Shown here: positions 17,801 through 26,497 of the stretch, one piece after another
Position numbering within the stretch: the first letter of the stretch is position 1
How the letters are laid out: every line of letters begins with the position of its first letter
Program-made: the position numbers and the translations under genes
The notes under the pieces: model-generated
The model's database searches: none
What the model saw: the letters and a program-made list of their open reading frames with translations, nothing else
Told to the model about the DNA's origin: nothing
DNA from: Phycisphaerae bacterium
GTDB lineage: Bacteria; Planctomycetota; Phycisphaerae; Phycisphaerales; SM1A02
DNA: 43,620 nt
Direction: 5' to 3'
Assembly: GCA_002722935.1 (NCBI GenBank)
Contig: PBMX01000022.1
Location: forward strand, 1 to 43,620

Positions 17801-18018
17801 GTTTCCTGCAGAGCGCTTGGGCCGATGAGATCGGTGACATCGATCTCGGCGATGTCGCGTGGCCTTTCAGGTGTCGGCGAGTCGATCGCGAGGACGATTG
17901 CCAGGAGGACGCCGGCGCCTACGACGCCGATGAGTGTCAGCCGGAGAGCAAGATTGCCGCGTCGAGTTTCCCCGCCTTCCTGAAGCAGCATTCGTCTGAG
18001 TCGTCCCTTGTCTGCCAT
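14830..18018 (-). CDS. very large LptC/LptA (OstA)-like protein, putative LPS transport bridge
   Basis: 1062 aa; single N-terminal TM (LALRLTLIGVVGAGVLLAIVLAI), LptC-like GDKAETYAPNRALEKGWITGNVRI, repeated OstA-like strands (KGRIEV, RGDVDVV, NGDVQVL, DGDVAVV, RGDAKL, EGSVYI). Directly downstream of kdsC. Confidence 0.72.
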   Translation of the reverse strand: MADKGRLRRMLLQEGGETRRGNLALRLTLIGVVGAGVLLAIVLAIDSPTPERPRDIAEIDVTDLIGPSALQETGSTDMLDPSMQLDLPGGGWIQIADKRGNPSQQYRCEHLDPNPSHLPAHWIDMTRPQVELFLENDRLMTIEGDKAETYAPNRALEKGWITGNVRINLYEPVDGRTADPAVHPPSVEMRPERVAFDNYLGKITCKGRIEVHTPTEEMVGSNMEVLVDDATDRVKFMRINELDYLLIRPDSSALALDTRPGWPRRAETEHPPVHDGTRSSSVIPVAMQQGKSGPESAAMDTEFYTLTLRENVRIMQGDARGGRTVTGNQLDVTFSLDQSSRGDSIVMASAHAEPQRELGPQPHWVELVLASTLGHRLAPSVGPDDTLVTCDDGMIMVPANDSGSVILQDPDDTLAELQGTPVFIFDAGEQTEITCDRLVYRGLEDRFDLYADEGREVILEDPRLLARGTHLWVAQERGEGGFIDPGTISILDRDQVALASVSVLPPAANTSIDLEDQVEDTPPESELDITWTEGVDISFDSTDSSDDPSIQDIIFRGDVDVVSPDGLFSSNWMRMFFEKDDEQKAVPSRLLAREQVKAENEDQTIWADDLEVTFLVEDVEGEPDEEPTGSRSLMGSGTRVKDVLANGDVQVLMSDGARVFADHLVADAKQEQVVLTGEDVVIARDDMLIDHGRHVELERRNGTATWIGPGQARLLTRPLDLSADQRIDRPEVPRPAPGDDASVTMRARWNTSMQYDSRFNEGAGSIELDGDVAVVAQPKPHELDRLEGQKMVLQFVDAGKVDSESLSSNLRKNQEDDPFDIERSSRVLETLIARGDAKLEQRTWPDEQRASIPNVFYIAAKHITWNDLETSAEVIGDGELVLREAPPVDGATPESGLFRGPGVSRFIWTRRLDMVQDESGGFTIDMDGDVEGLYKGMEDEDTATITAQHVKAVTAPIEEAEGRGGSAPGEGVLDLGRDMEIERLFAEGSVYISTPRRRVDCNLFDYNLSTGLAKLDSVPGRTVSILTEGSPTPVRAGSVLWNMDPAIDTITITDARGGAVNP

Positions 18019-18021
18019 GGT

Positions 18022-18564
18022 TCAGTGCTCCTGCATGGGCTGCGTCATGCGTGTCCTTGACTCGACGAGCGCATCCCATCGTCCCTGGGCCTTCAGAAGA
18101 TCCTCGATGAGTTCTCGGATTGCGCCCTGTCCACCGCTCCTGGCAGTGACATGGCTCGCCATCGCCTTGACCTCGGGAACCGCGTTGGCCACGGCGATCG
18201 GCAGAGCGATCGATCCGAGCATGGGGAGGGCGGCAAGATCATCGCCGACGGCCGCTGTTTCAGAGGCTGTCGCTCCGGCAGCCTCCAGTACCTGCCGGAT
18301 CGTCTCCTGCTTGTCGGCGACCCCCTGGTATACATGCGTGATGCCAAGTTCGGATGCGCGGGCGGTCACGGCTCCACTGCTTCGACTGGTGATGATGGCA
18401 ACGGCATGCCCGGCTTCCTGCCACAGGCGGATCCCCATGCCGTCGTGGACATGAAAGACCTTCGTTTCACGGCCGTCTCCGTCAAGCACGATGCGTCCGT
18501 CGGTCAGGACACCGTCGACATCGAGGCAGAGCAGCCGAATTGAGGCAGCGCGATCAGGATCCAT
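18022..18564 (-). CDS. kdsC: 3-deoxy-D-manno-octulosonate 8-phosphate phosphatase (HAD family)
   Basis: LLCLDVDGVLTDGRI, HVHDGMGIRLW, IITSRSSGAV, AVGDDLAALPML. Confidence 0.94.
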   Translation of the reverse strand: MDPDRAASIRLLCLDVDGVLTDGRIVLDGDGRETKVFHVHDGMGIRLWQEAGHAVAIITSRSSGAVTARASELGITHVYQGVADKQETIRQVLEAAGATASETAAVGDDLAALPMLGSIALPIAVANAVPEVKAMASHVTARSGGQGAIRELIEDLLKAQGRWDALVESRTRMTQPMQEH

Positions 18565-18634
18565 CCCGGGGGGCCTCCAGCCAGTTGATGAACAGTGTAT
18601 GCGAGGGTCGAGCAGCGGGCATCCAGAGGGCCGC

Positions 18635-19699
18635 TTATTCCTGGACGATCTTCATCGTGACGAGGTCCTGGACGTCAACGAGCCCAACCGGGTGTCCCTC
18701 GGCGTCGACAACTGGTATCTCGTCGATGCGGTGTTCGGCCACAAGTTGCCTGGCATCCCGCACCCGGTCGGTGGCCAGCAGGCTCCTGGGATGACGGGTC
18801 ATGACATTGCTGATGGGCTGGGCGAGGGCCTCACGGTCGTTCATCACCAGTCGACGCAGGTCGCCGTCCGTGAAGATGCCGCTGAGGAGTCCCTGGTCAT
18901 CGATGAGAATGATGGCCCCGGCTCGTCTGAGTTCGCTTCGCTCGTTCCAGGCGACTGCAAGCGCTTCCTCGACGGTGAGTTCATGTGAGACGACAGGGAG
19001 TTCCTCGCCGGCCCTGAAGCGCATGACATCCGAGACCTGGCGGAGGCCCGCGCCGAGCATTCCACCCGGGTGGTGGCGATGGAAGTCGTCCTCGGAGAAA
19101 TCACGCCGCTTCGAGGCGGCCAGGGCCAGGGCGTCACCGCAGGCGAGAGTCGCCGTGGTCGACGTGGTGGGCGCGAGACCGACGGGACCTGCTTCTTCAA
19201 GATCTCCCAGCGCCAGGTGCGTGTCGCAGAGCTTGGAGAGGTGGGTGTCGTGGTTGCAGGAAATGCCGATTCGACACACGCCGTCCGCCTTGAGGATCGT
19301 GGCAAGGTTGAGGACTTCCTCGGTGTTCCCCGAGTAGCTCAGGAGGAGCACGACATCATCCTTCCGGATGCGGCCAAGGTCACCATGGACGGCCTCCGCG
19401 GGGTGGATGACATGGGATGGGAGCCCCAGGCTGCTGAAGGTCGCCGAGATCTTGGCCCCGATGAGTCCGGATTTGCCCATCCCGCTGACGACGACGTGGC
19501 CGGAGCAGTCGGCGATCAGTTTCACGGCCTCCGACCAGTGAGAGGCTTCGCCTCCGGGGTCCGATGCCGTGATCTCGTTGGCGATACGGTCAATGGCCTC
19601 CGCTTCACAACGAAGGACTTCCGCAAGAAATCGGGACTCGTCACCCATCGTGGTATCCGCCTTGCCTTGCGACGTCGATCTGGATGGTTGTGCGCTCAT
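18635..19699 (-). CDS. kdsD: arabinose-5-phosphate isomerase (SIS + two CBS domains)
   Basis: VVVSGMGKSGLIGAKISATFSSLGLPSHVIHPAEAVHGDLGRI, LLSYSGNTEE, C-terminal CBS pair. Start at MSAQPSRS inferred. Confidence 0.94.
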   Translation of the reverse strand: MSAQPSRSTSQGKADTTMGDESRFLAEVLRCEAEAIDRIANEITASDPGGEASHWSEAVKLIADCSGHVVVSGMGKSGLIGAKISATFSSLGLPSHVIHPAEAVHGDLGRIRKDDVVLLLSYSGNTEEVLNLATILKADGVCRIGISCNHDTHLSKLCDTHLALGDLEEAGPVGLAPTTSTTATLACGDALALAASKRRDFSEDDFHRHHPGGMLGAGLRQVSDVMRFRAGEELPVVSHELTVEEALAVAWNERSELRRAGAIILIDDQGLLSGIFTDGDLRRLVMNDREALAQPISNVMTRHPRSLLATDRVRDARQLVAEHRIDEIPVVDAEGHPVGLVDVQDLVTMKIVQE

Positions 19700-19771
19700 C
19701 GTGGGGTATGATGCTGGGGAGAGAATGCCGCACCAGCGTGCATAGTGTACCCCCGCAGGCCGACTTCGACG

Positions 19772-20713
19772 ATGCAAGCCACGGATATGAGCACATCCCG
19801 TAAAGCAGCCCAGGACGACTACGTCATCAGCCTGGAGGCCTTCGAGGGGCCTCTGGACCTGCTTCTGTTTCTCATTCGCCGAGCGGAAGTGGATATCCAG
19901 GACATTCCCATAGCGGCCATCACGGACCAGTACCTCCTCGTGCTGCAGCAGGTCGATGAAGTCGATATCGAGCAGGCCGGCGAGTTTCTCGTCATGGCTG
20001 CGACCCTCATCGAGTTGAAGTCCCGCACCCTTTCGCCACCCGTCGAAACCGGCGAGGATGGGGAGGGGGAAGAGGGCGAGCCCATGGCCGACCCCCGGCA
20101 GGAACTGGTTCGGCAGTTGCTGACCTATCAGCGGATCCGTACGGCCGGCGAGGATCTCGACGAGGCACGGGTAGCGTTCGCTCGTCGCGCGAGGGCCAGA
20201 GTTCGACCATCAGATGATGTATTCGAGTCCGAGGATGACGGCCTGGAACTCGACGACCTCCACCTGATGGACCTTGTTGAATCCTGGGAGCGAATTGCCC
20301 AGGCGATCGACTTCGACCAACTCGGCGCCTCCCACCTGGTCTCGGTGGATGATGCGCCCATAGCGCTCTACCAGGAAGATCTGCTCGACAGGCTGGAGCG
20401 ACGGAAGGGCATGCCCGTCGTGCTGCAGGAGACCTTCGCGGGCAAGACGGCTGCCCAGCGGGTCGGCCTGTTCCTCGCCGTACTGGAACTGGTGAAGACA
20501 AGTCGAGTCAACTGCGCCCAGGAAGGCTGGGGCGAGCCCATCACCATCGAGCTTACGACTGCTTCCGACGAGATGCTGGAGGAGCCTGCCGAGGTTCCCG
20601 ATTCGCAACCGCCTGGAGCTGCTCAACCTCCCACGGAGTCAGGTCACGCCACTGCCCCGGACGAAGACCTTTCAGGTTCAGCGGACCGATCCGAAGACGG
20701 CGAAGTTTCCTGA
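19772..20713 (+). CDS. scpA: segregation and condensation protein A
   Basis: VISLEAFEGPLDLLLFLIRRAEVDIQDIPIAAITDQYL...FLVMAATLIELKSRTL; C-terminal winged-helix region VNCAQEGWGEPITIEL. Start uncertain (also 19787). Confidence 0.94.
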   Translation: MQATDMSTSRKAAQDDYVISLEAFEGPLDLLLFLIRRAEVDIQDIPIAAITDQYLLVLQQVDEVDIEQAGEFLVMAATLIELKSRTLSPPVETGEDGEGEEGEPMADPRQELVRQLLTYQRIRTAGEDLDEARVAFARRARARVRPSDDVFESEDDGLELDDLHLMDLVESWERIAQAIDFDQLGASHLVSVDDAPIALYQEDLLDRLERRKGMPVVLQETFAGKTAAQRVGLFLAVLELVKTSRVNCAQEGWGEPITIELTTASDEMLEEPAEVPDSQPPGAAQPPTESGHATAPDEDLSGSADRSEDGEVS

Positions 20714-21479
20714 CTGGATGGCCCAGCCGGGCCATCATGCGCCGAACCTGTCGGTTCCGGCCTTCGGCCAGCACGATGTTCAGGCGGGTGCGATCACGAT
20801 CCCGGTGAAGAATGTCGACCTTGTTCGCCAAAGCCTTCTTGGCGCGAACGCGACCGCGGGATCTACGATCCGCCAGCATCATGCCCTTCCTCAACCTGTT
20901 CAGCGACTTGTCCGAGAGTTCCCCGCGGACCGTGACCTCGTATTCCTTCTTGACGCCGTGACGAGGATGTGTCAGTCGGGCCGCCAGATCACCGTCATTG
21001 GTCAGGACAAGCAGCCCGGATGAATCGACGTCGAGTCTTCCGACCGGGAAGAGCCGGACTCCCTTCGGGTGGGGGACGAGGTCGATGGCTCGCCGTCGGT
21101 CTTCGGTGGGTGCATTTGAACAGATCACGCCCCGTGGCTTGAAGAGCAGCACGTAGACGAGAGGGGCGTTGGTTCGCACGCTCTGACCGGAGACGACGAT
21201 GTGATCCCGGGACGGGTCCACCCATGCCGGAAGCGTGTTGACGACATGCCCGTTGACGAGCACCTCCCCCGCAAGAATCAGTTCCTCGCAGGCCCTCCGT
21301 GAACCGACACCGGCGCTGGACAGCACCTTCTGCAATCGATCACCTCTGCTGGCATCCTGGAACGAATCGGAGGAACTGGGTGTTCCATCCGGCTCGGTCG
21401 ACCAACCATCCCCGACCGGAGGCGGTGGCGAAGGCGGCATCCCGGGATCCGGGGCCTGGCTGTGTTCATCGTGAGGCAT
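20553..21479 (-). CDS. rluB: 23S rRNA pseudouridine synthase, RsuA/RluB family
   Basis: S4 domain (RLQKVLSSAGVGSRRACEELILAGEVLVNG), catalytic VGRLDVDSSGLLVLTNDGDLA, EGRNRQVRRMMARLGHPVRKLRRLRIGPL. Confidence 0.94.
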   Translation of the reverse strand: MPHDEHSQAPDPGMPPSPPPPVGDGWSTEPDGTPSSSDSFQDASRGDRLQKVLSSAGVGSRRACEELILAGEVLVNGHVVNTLPAWVDPSRDHIVVSGQSVRTNAPLVYVLLFKPRGVICSNAPTEDRRRAIDLVPHPKGVRLFPVGRLDVDSSGLLVLTNDGDLAARLTHPRHGVKKEYEVTVRGELSDKSLNRLRKGMMLADRRSRGRVRAKKALANKVDILHRDRDRTRLNIVLAEGRNRQVRRMMARLGHPVRKLRRLRIGPLNLKGLRPGQWRDLTPWEVEQLQAVANREPRQAPPASRRKQS

Positions 21480-21615
21480 GGTGAATCGGATAGGCTACCT
21501 TGGCATGGTTCCAACGAACAGGGGGGACCTGCATCCATCCTGCGTATTGAACCGATAACAGGTTGCAAGGTCGATTTTCAAGCGATGCACGGGGGCCAGG
21601 TCGGACGACATATCC

Positions 21616-22605
21616 ATGAAGGCACCACTTCGACAACGCCTGCGTGACCTGGTCAACCGGCTTGAAGCCATGCCGATGAACGAGTTGACGAGGGGCCAGA
21701 GGTTCATCAGGTTCCTCTGGCAACTCTGGGCGACGGCCTACCAGCAGTTGCGACAGGACAGGGCGGGTTCCAACGCGGCCGCCCTGACCTTCCGAACGCT
21801 CTTCTCGCTGCTCCCGATCCTGGTACTGACGGCGGTCGTGACGCGGTCCTTCATCAGTGACGAGACCTTCATGAACTCGATCGACGAGGTCATGAACTGG
21901 TTGCACATGGACGAGGTGGGAATGGCGGCAGCGGATGGCGTGGAAGCAGACTCGATCGACCTGGAGGAATGGGTCTCGGACAGGGCCAGAGAGGCCATGT
22001 CCGTCGATCTCACAGGTCTTACCTGGCTGGGCATCATCATCGTGCTCTATGCAGCCGTTCGGCTGATCGAGGAAGTCGATACCACTTTCAACTTCATCAC
22101 TCGATCCACACCCGGCGGCTGGATTCGAAAACGCATCTGGGTCTATCTCGGGGTGCTCCTGCTGGCGCCGGCCGCGGTCATCGCCGCCGGCTGGTTCCTG
22201 GAACGAGGAGTCCACGAACTGGGCGAACTCGTCGGAACCTGGCCCTGGGTTGTTCCCACGGTGCAGACCTGCATCACGCTGGTTCTCCTGTGGTGGTTGC
22301 TGCGTCTCTGCTACCGGGCGATTCCCGCACGCGAGATCCGGCCCCGGCCGGCGAGTCTCGGCGCGGCTTCGGCGACGGTCCTGCTCGTGATCGGGCAGTG
22401 GCTGCTGGTGTTCTACGTGGACCAGGCGGTGAGGTCGAGCCCGCTCGGTGGAAGCCTCGGCTTCGTGCCGGTCTTCATGTTCTGGGTCTACATGATGTGG
22501 CTGTCGGTGCTCTACGGGCTGGAGATCACCATGGTCGCCCAGCAACTTGGAGATCTCAGGTCGAAGGAAGCAGGGGCCGCTGAAGCGGCAGATCCGGCAA
22601 GCTAA
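21616..22605 (+). CDS. YihY/BrkB-family inner membrane protein
   Basis: RAGSNAAALTFRTLFSLLPILVLTAVV, multiple TM segments, LGAASATVLLVIGQWLLVFYV. Confidence 0.85.
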   Translation: MKAPLRQRLRDLVNRLEAMPMNELTRGQRFIRFLWQLWATAYQQLRQDRAGSNAAALTFRTLFSLLPILVLTAVVTRSFISDETFMNSIDEVMNWLHMDEVGMAAADGVEADSIDLEEWVSDRAREAMSVDLTGLTWLGIIIVLYAAVRLIEEVDTTFNFITRSTPGGWIRKRIWVYLGVLLLAPAAVIAAGWFLERGVHELGELVGTWPWVVPTVQTCITLVLLWWLLRLCYRAIPAREIRPRPASLGAASATVLLVIGQWLLVFYVDQAVRSSPLGGSLGFVPVFMFWVYMMWLSVLYGLEITMVAQQLGDLRSKEAGAAEAADPAS

Positions 22606-23648
22606 CCGCGATCCCACCAGGCATCTTCCTCGTCCCGGAGCCAGCGTCGCTCAAGTCGATCGATCGGGCCGAAGGCGTCTTCGAACGCCTTGAGTTGGTC
22701 CCGGGGAAAGACGTAGTCGGGGTTCTCCCTCAGGGATCGTATGTAGCCGTTGAGCTGGGTTCGGCGGAACCTCCAGAGCCAGCGAACCACGGCGTAACTC
22801 TGTGCATAGATCACGTTCAGGCGTTCGGGGTCGATGCCATCGAAGTCCCGGATTACAAGAAGTTCCTCGAGCGGGAGCAGGGTGGACTCGTTCATCGCCT
22901 TCACGAACTGGTCCCGCCTGAAGGGTGATTCATGTGTCGGACCGAAGGCACGCGAGGTGTCGTGGGTTTCGAAGCAGGTCGCGAATCCCTCGTGCAGCCA
23001 GAGATTCCATCCACCACGGTGGTCGGTGAACTCGGTGATCCATGCCAACTGGTGCGTCGCTTCGTGAACCGCCAGCGAAGTCCTGAGCCCGGTCTCAAGG
23101 TCATCGAGAGCATCCCGGTGCTCGTTGATGCGCCGTTCATGTTCCCTCGCCTGCTCCTCGTCGTCCGGAGGTGAAGCCTCGTCTTCATCAAGTTCCCTCC
23201 GGGCCGATTCCAGTCCCGGGAGTCCTCGAGGTTCGTAGAAAAGAATCCACTCGGCCGAGGGGGAGAAGTAGCCGCCGATATGTTCGGGTTCGATCTCCAG
23301 TCCATCGCATGCACTGGCGAAGTCCCTGAACGCCTCCGCTTCACTGAACACGATGCACAGCATCCGTTCCGTGGGCATCGGGCGCGTGGCGCCCAGCAGC
23401 CTGCAGACGCGTGAGAACTGGTGCAACGTCGCTTCCAGGTGCCTGCCGACATGCTCGATCGTGTCCCAGCGAGCGTCTGACAGAATGACCCAGTGCCGGG
23501 TCTGGTGTTCGCTGAAGCCTCCGGGAAGCAGTGACCTGGCCTTCTCTACGGGGCTGGTCACCGCTTCCTGCGCCGGATCGATGCCCGGTGTCGAGGGTGT
23601 CGGCCCGGGTGCGAGTGCCAGAAGAATGCCCAGGAGCAGTGGGATCAT
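22602..23648 (-). CDS. putative exported zinc metalloprotease (gluzincin-like, DUF1570-like)
   Basis: Signal-like N-terminus; AVHEATHQLAW (HExxH) followed by WLHEGFATCFE. Confidence 0.7.
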   Translation of the reverse strand: MIPLLLGILLALAPGPTPSTPGIDPAQEAVTSPVEKARSLLPGGFSEHQTRHWVILSDARWDTIEHVGRHLEATLHQFSRVCRLLGATRPMPTERMLCIVFSEAEAFRDFASACDGLEIEPEHIGGYFSPSAEWILFYEPRGLPGLESARRELDEDEASPPDDEEQAREHERRINEHRDALDDLETGLRTSLAVHEATHQLAWITEFTDHRGGWNLWLHEGFATCFETHDTSRAFGPTHESPFRRDQFVKAMNESTLLPLEELLVIRDFDGIDPERLNVIYAQSYAVVRWLWRFRRTQLNGYIRSLRENPDYVFPRDQLKAFEDAFGPIDRLERRWLRDEEDAWWDRG

Positions 23649-23706
23649 GGGCGGATTCTATGCTTCCCGACCCGATCGAGGATCGGCCTGCCCGATAACG
23701 GCATTC

Positions 23707-23737
23707 CAGGTTTCAACTGGGGGGGTTGAAGGACCTG
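23707..23737 (+). other. bulged hairpin upstream of STAS gene
   Basis: caggt-ttcaac-[tgggggg]-gttgaa-gg-acctg: 6-bp plus 5-bp helices, 2-nt bulge, in the divergent intergenic region. Confidence 0.5.
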
Positions 23738-23857
23738 CAACGGCCTCGCCTCCAGCATGGGCGGGGGCTCCACGTACATCACCACATGAGCCTCTCGAGG
23801 ATGTCGATGCAATCCCTGGAGACCAGACCCGGAACACGTGAACACGGAGTGCCAGAC

Positions 23858-24217
23858 ATGAAAATGCAGGACCAGGGTCGAATGAGCCCCTACGTGAGGA
23901 TGTCGTTGAATGACGGCACGTTGACGGTCCATATGACGGCTCGTTTAGTCGGTGAGAGGGAGGTCTCGATCATCGCGTCGGCTGCCCAGCGTGCCTTGCA
24001 ACATCACGGCGCATCGATCAGGAGGCTCGTCCTCGATGTCGGAAGCGTCGAGATGATGAAGAGCATCGGGTTGGGCATGTGCATCGATCTTCGGAACAGG
24101 GCGGGGGCGTTTGGAATCCCGACTTCCCTGGAGGGCCTCTCAGGACGACTCGAGGCGCTGTTCGGCATGTTGAAGATCGACCGACTGTTTCAGGTGTACG
24201 CCCACCAGGCAGCCTGA
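23858..24217 (+). CDS. STAS-domain protein (anti-sigma factor antagonist-like)
   Basis: [19 protein letters not shown]...[29 protein letters not shown], a SpoIIAA-like layout with a Ser. Confidence 0.8.
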   Translation: MKMQDQGRMSPYVRMSLNDGTLTVHMTARLVGEREVSIIASAAQRALQHHGASIRRLVLDVGSVEMMKSIGLGMCIDLRNRAGAFGIPTSLEGLSGRLEALFGMLKIDRLFQVYAHQAA

Positions 24218-24299
24218 GGGACATCGTCTGCTGGAGCAATGGCAACCATGGGCCTACAATGCCCGCAGGTGGCGATGTTGCCTCCTGCTGGAGCGAGCC

Positions 24300-24872
24300 A
24301 TGGGTCTCGAAACTGCACTTCCCGTTGATGGAATCCTGACGACGCAGTTGAACCGTGTCATCAACTGGGCACGTCGTTCCAGCATATGGCCGATGCCCTT
24401 CGCCACGGCGTGCTGCGGCATCGAGTTGATGGCGACCGCTTCGAGCCGTTTCGACCTCTCGCGCTTCGGTGCCGAGGTCTTCAGGTTCAGTCCCAGGCAG
24501 GCCGATCTCCTGATCGTCGCCGGACGAGTCAGCGTCAAGATGCTCCCTGTCCTCCAGCACATCTACATGCAGATGACGGAGCCCAAGTGGGTCATCTCCA
24601 TGGGTGCCTGTGCATCGACCGGCGGCGTCTTCGATACCTACGCCGTCGTCCAGGGAATCGACCAGTACGTGCCCGTGGATGTCTACGTTCCCGGGTGCCC
24701 CCCGAGGCCGGAGATGCTCATCGAGGGGATCATGGCCATCCAGCGGATCATCGATGAGGACAACATCCCTCATGATGGACAGGGGCGTCGCCTGCCCTTG
24801 AACGTGGCCATCGAGCCGACCCATGTCCCGGGGGCGCAGCCCATCGACGTCAGCATCGGCGCAACAGGCTGA
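24300..24872 (+). CDS. nuoB: NADH-quinone oxidoreductase subunit B
   Basis: [31 protein letters not shown]: the four cluster-N2 cysteines are present. Confidence 0.96.
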   Translation: MGLETALPVDGILTTQLNRVINWARRSSIWPMPFATACCGIELMATASSRFDLSRFGAEVFRFSPRQADLLIVAGRVSVKMLPVLQHIYMQMTEPKWVISMGACASTGGVFDTYAVVQGIDQYVPVDVYVPGCPPRPEMLIEGIMAIQRIIDEDNIPHDGQGRRLPLNVAIEPTHVPGAQPIDVSIGATG

Positions 24873-24887
24873 ACGACCCTTCCATTC

Positions 24888-26474
24888 TCAGTGCCTGAAA
24901 TGACGCGTGCCCGTGAAGAGCAGGGTGATGCCCCGATCCTCGCAGAGCTTGATCGTGTCTTCGTCGCGGCGTGAACCACCGGGTTGCACGATGCAGTTGA
25001 TCCCGGCGTCGGCGAGAATCGCGGGTCCGTCGTCGAAGGGGAAGAAGGCGTCGGAGGCGGCGACGATCCGATCGAGCGACTTCAGCGAGTCACCAGCCCG
25101 TTCGATCGCCAGTCGACATGCTCCAACGCGATCGACCTGGCCGGTTCCGGCTCCACGCAAAGCGCCACCTCCGCCGACGGCGATGGCATTGGATGAGAGG
25201 TGCTTGCAGGTGATCCACAGGAGGCGTGCATCATCGAGCATGGACTCGTCGGGCTCGGGGCCGGCCACGACCGTCCAGCGATCAGGATCGGCCAGTTCCG
25301 AGTCGGCATTCTGGACCAGGAGACCGCCTGGGATGCTTCGAATCATGTTCCCATCCGTACGGCTGTCACCGATTCCACCCACCTCGAGCAGGCGGACATT
25401 TGCCCAGCGGCTTGAAAGACATTCGACGGCTTCATCCGAGAACGAGGGGGCAATGATGACCTCGAGGAAACGTTCGCCCTCCGCCATCGTGGCTGCAAGG
25501 GACTCGTCCACCGGCTTCGAGGAGACGACGATGCCTCCGAAGGCGGCCCGGGGGTCTCCTTCCCAGGCGCGTTGGAATGCTTCTTCCGGGGACCCCCCGA
25601 TGGCGGCACCGCAAGCATTCGTGTGCTTGATCACCGTGGCGACGCATTTCCCGGGGAAGACCGTAGCCAGATCGGAGGCCAGTTGGAGGGCGGCGGCTGC
25701 GTCGTTGAGGTTGTTGTAGCTCAACGGTTTGCCACTGCGCATCTGGGCACCTGCCAGCTGCATCGAATCCTGGGTATCAGTCGTATAGAGGGCGGCATCC
25801 TGGTGGGGGTTCTCGCCGTACCGGAGTACTCGTTCCCTGCGTCCAACCACCTGGAGAATCGGGGGGAACCGGTCGGTGCCCTCATCGGCCATCCATGAAC
25901 TGATGGCCGTGTCATAGGCAGCCGTCCGGGCGAAGGCCTGTGCTGCAAGGGCTCGCCTCAATGGCAGGTCGGTGGATCCATCGTTCTTCTTCAGTTCACT
26001 GACGACGCTGTCGTACTGGGTGGGCGATGTGATCGTGCAGACGAATGCATGATTCTTGGAGGCTGATCGGAGCATGGCCGGGCCGCCGATGTCGATCTGT
26101 TCGATCGCTTCCTCCCGCGTGACCCCATCCTTCTGGATCGTCTGTTCGAATGGATAGAGGTTGATGCAGATCAACTGGATCGGGACGATGCCATGCTCCT
26201 TCATCGAGTTGGCATGTCCCTCCTGGTCAGGACAGCCCAGAAGAGCACCATGAACGAGCGGATGGAGCGTCTTGATCCGACCATCCATCATCTCCGGGAA
26301 CCCGGTGACTTCCTGGATCCTCGTGACGGCGAGCCCGGCGTCCTCGAGTGCATTGGCCGTGCCGCCCGTCGAGATCAACTCGACCCCGAGTTCAGAGAGC
26401 GAACGGGCAAATGGCACGAGATCGGTCTTGTTGCTGACCGAAAGAAGAGCTCGCTTTACTTCAACGAGTGCCAT
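24888..26474 (-). CDS. purH: bifunctional AICAR transformylase/IMP cyclohydrolase
   Basis: RALLSVSNKTDLVPFARSLSELGVELISTGGTA, KTLHPLVHGALLG, KHTNACGAAIG. Confidence 0.97.
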   Translation of the reverse strand: MALVEVKRALLSVSNKTDLVPFARSLSELGVELISTGGTANALEDAGLAVTRIQEVTGFPEMMDGRIKTLHPLVHGALLGCPDQEGHANSMKEHGIVPIQLICINLYPFEQTIQKDGVTREEAIEQIDIGGPAMLRSASKNHAFVCTITSPTQYDSVVSELKKNDGSTDLPLRRALAAQAFARTAAYDTAISSWMADEGTDRFPPILQVVGRRERVLRYGENPHQDAALYTTDTQDSMQLAGAQMRSGKPLSYNNLNDAAAALQLASDLATVFPGKCVATVIKHTNACGAAIGGSPEEAFQRAWEGDPRAAFGGIVVSSKPVDESLAATMAEGERFLEVIIAPSFSDEAVECLSSRWANVRLLEVGGIGDSRTDGNMIRSIPGGLLVQNADSELADPDRWTVVAGPEPDESMLDDARLLWITCKHLSSNAIAVGGGGALRGAGTGQVDRVGACRLAIERAGDSLKSLDRIVAASDAFFPFDDGPAILADAGINCIVQPGGSRRDEDTIKLCEDRGITLLFTGTRHFRH

Positions 26475-26497
26475 GGTTCCTCTGCTGTTGAGCAGGT

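Noticed and set aside
21466-22617. 383-aa antisense ORF over yihY
   Set aside because: Opposite a membrane protein, yielding a hydrophilic HDRP-rich mirror with no family signature.
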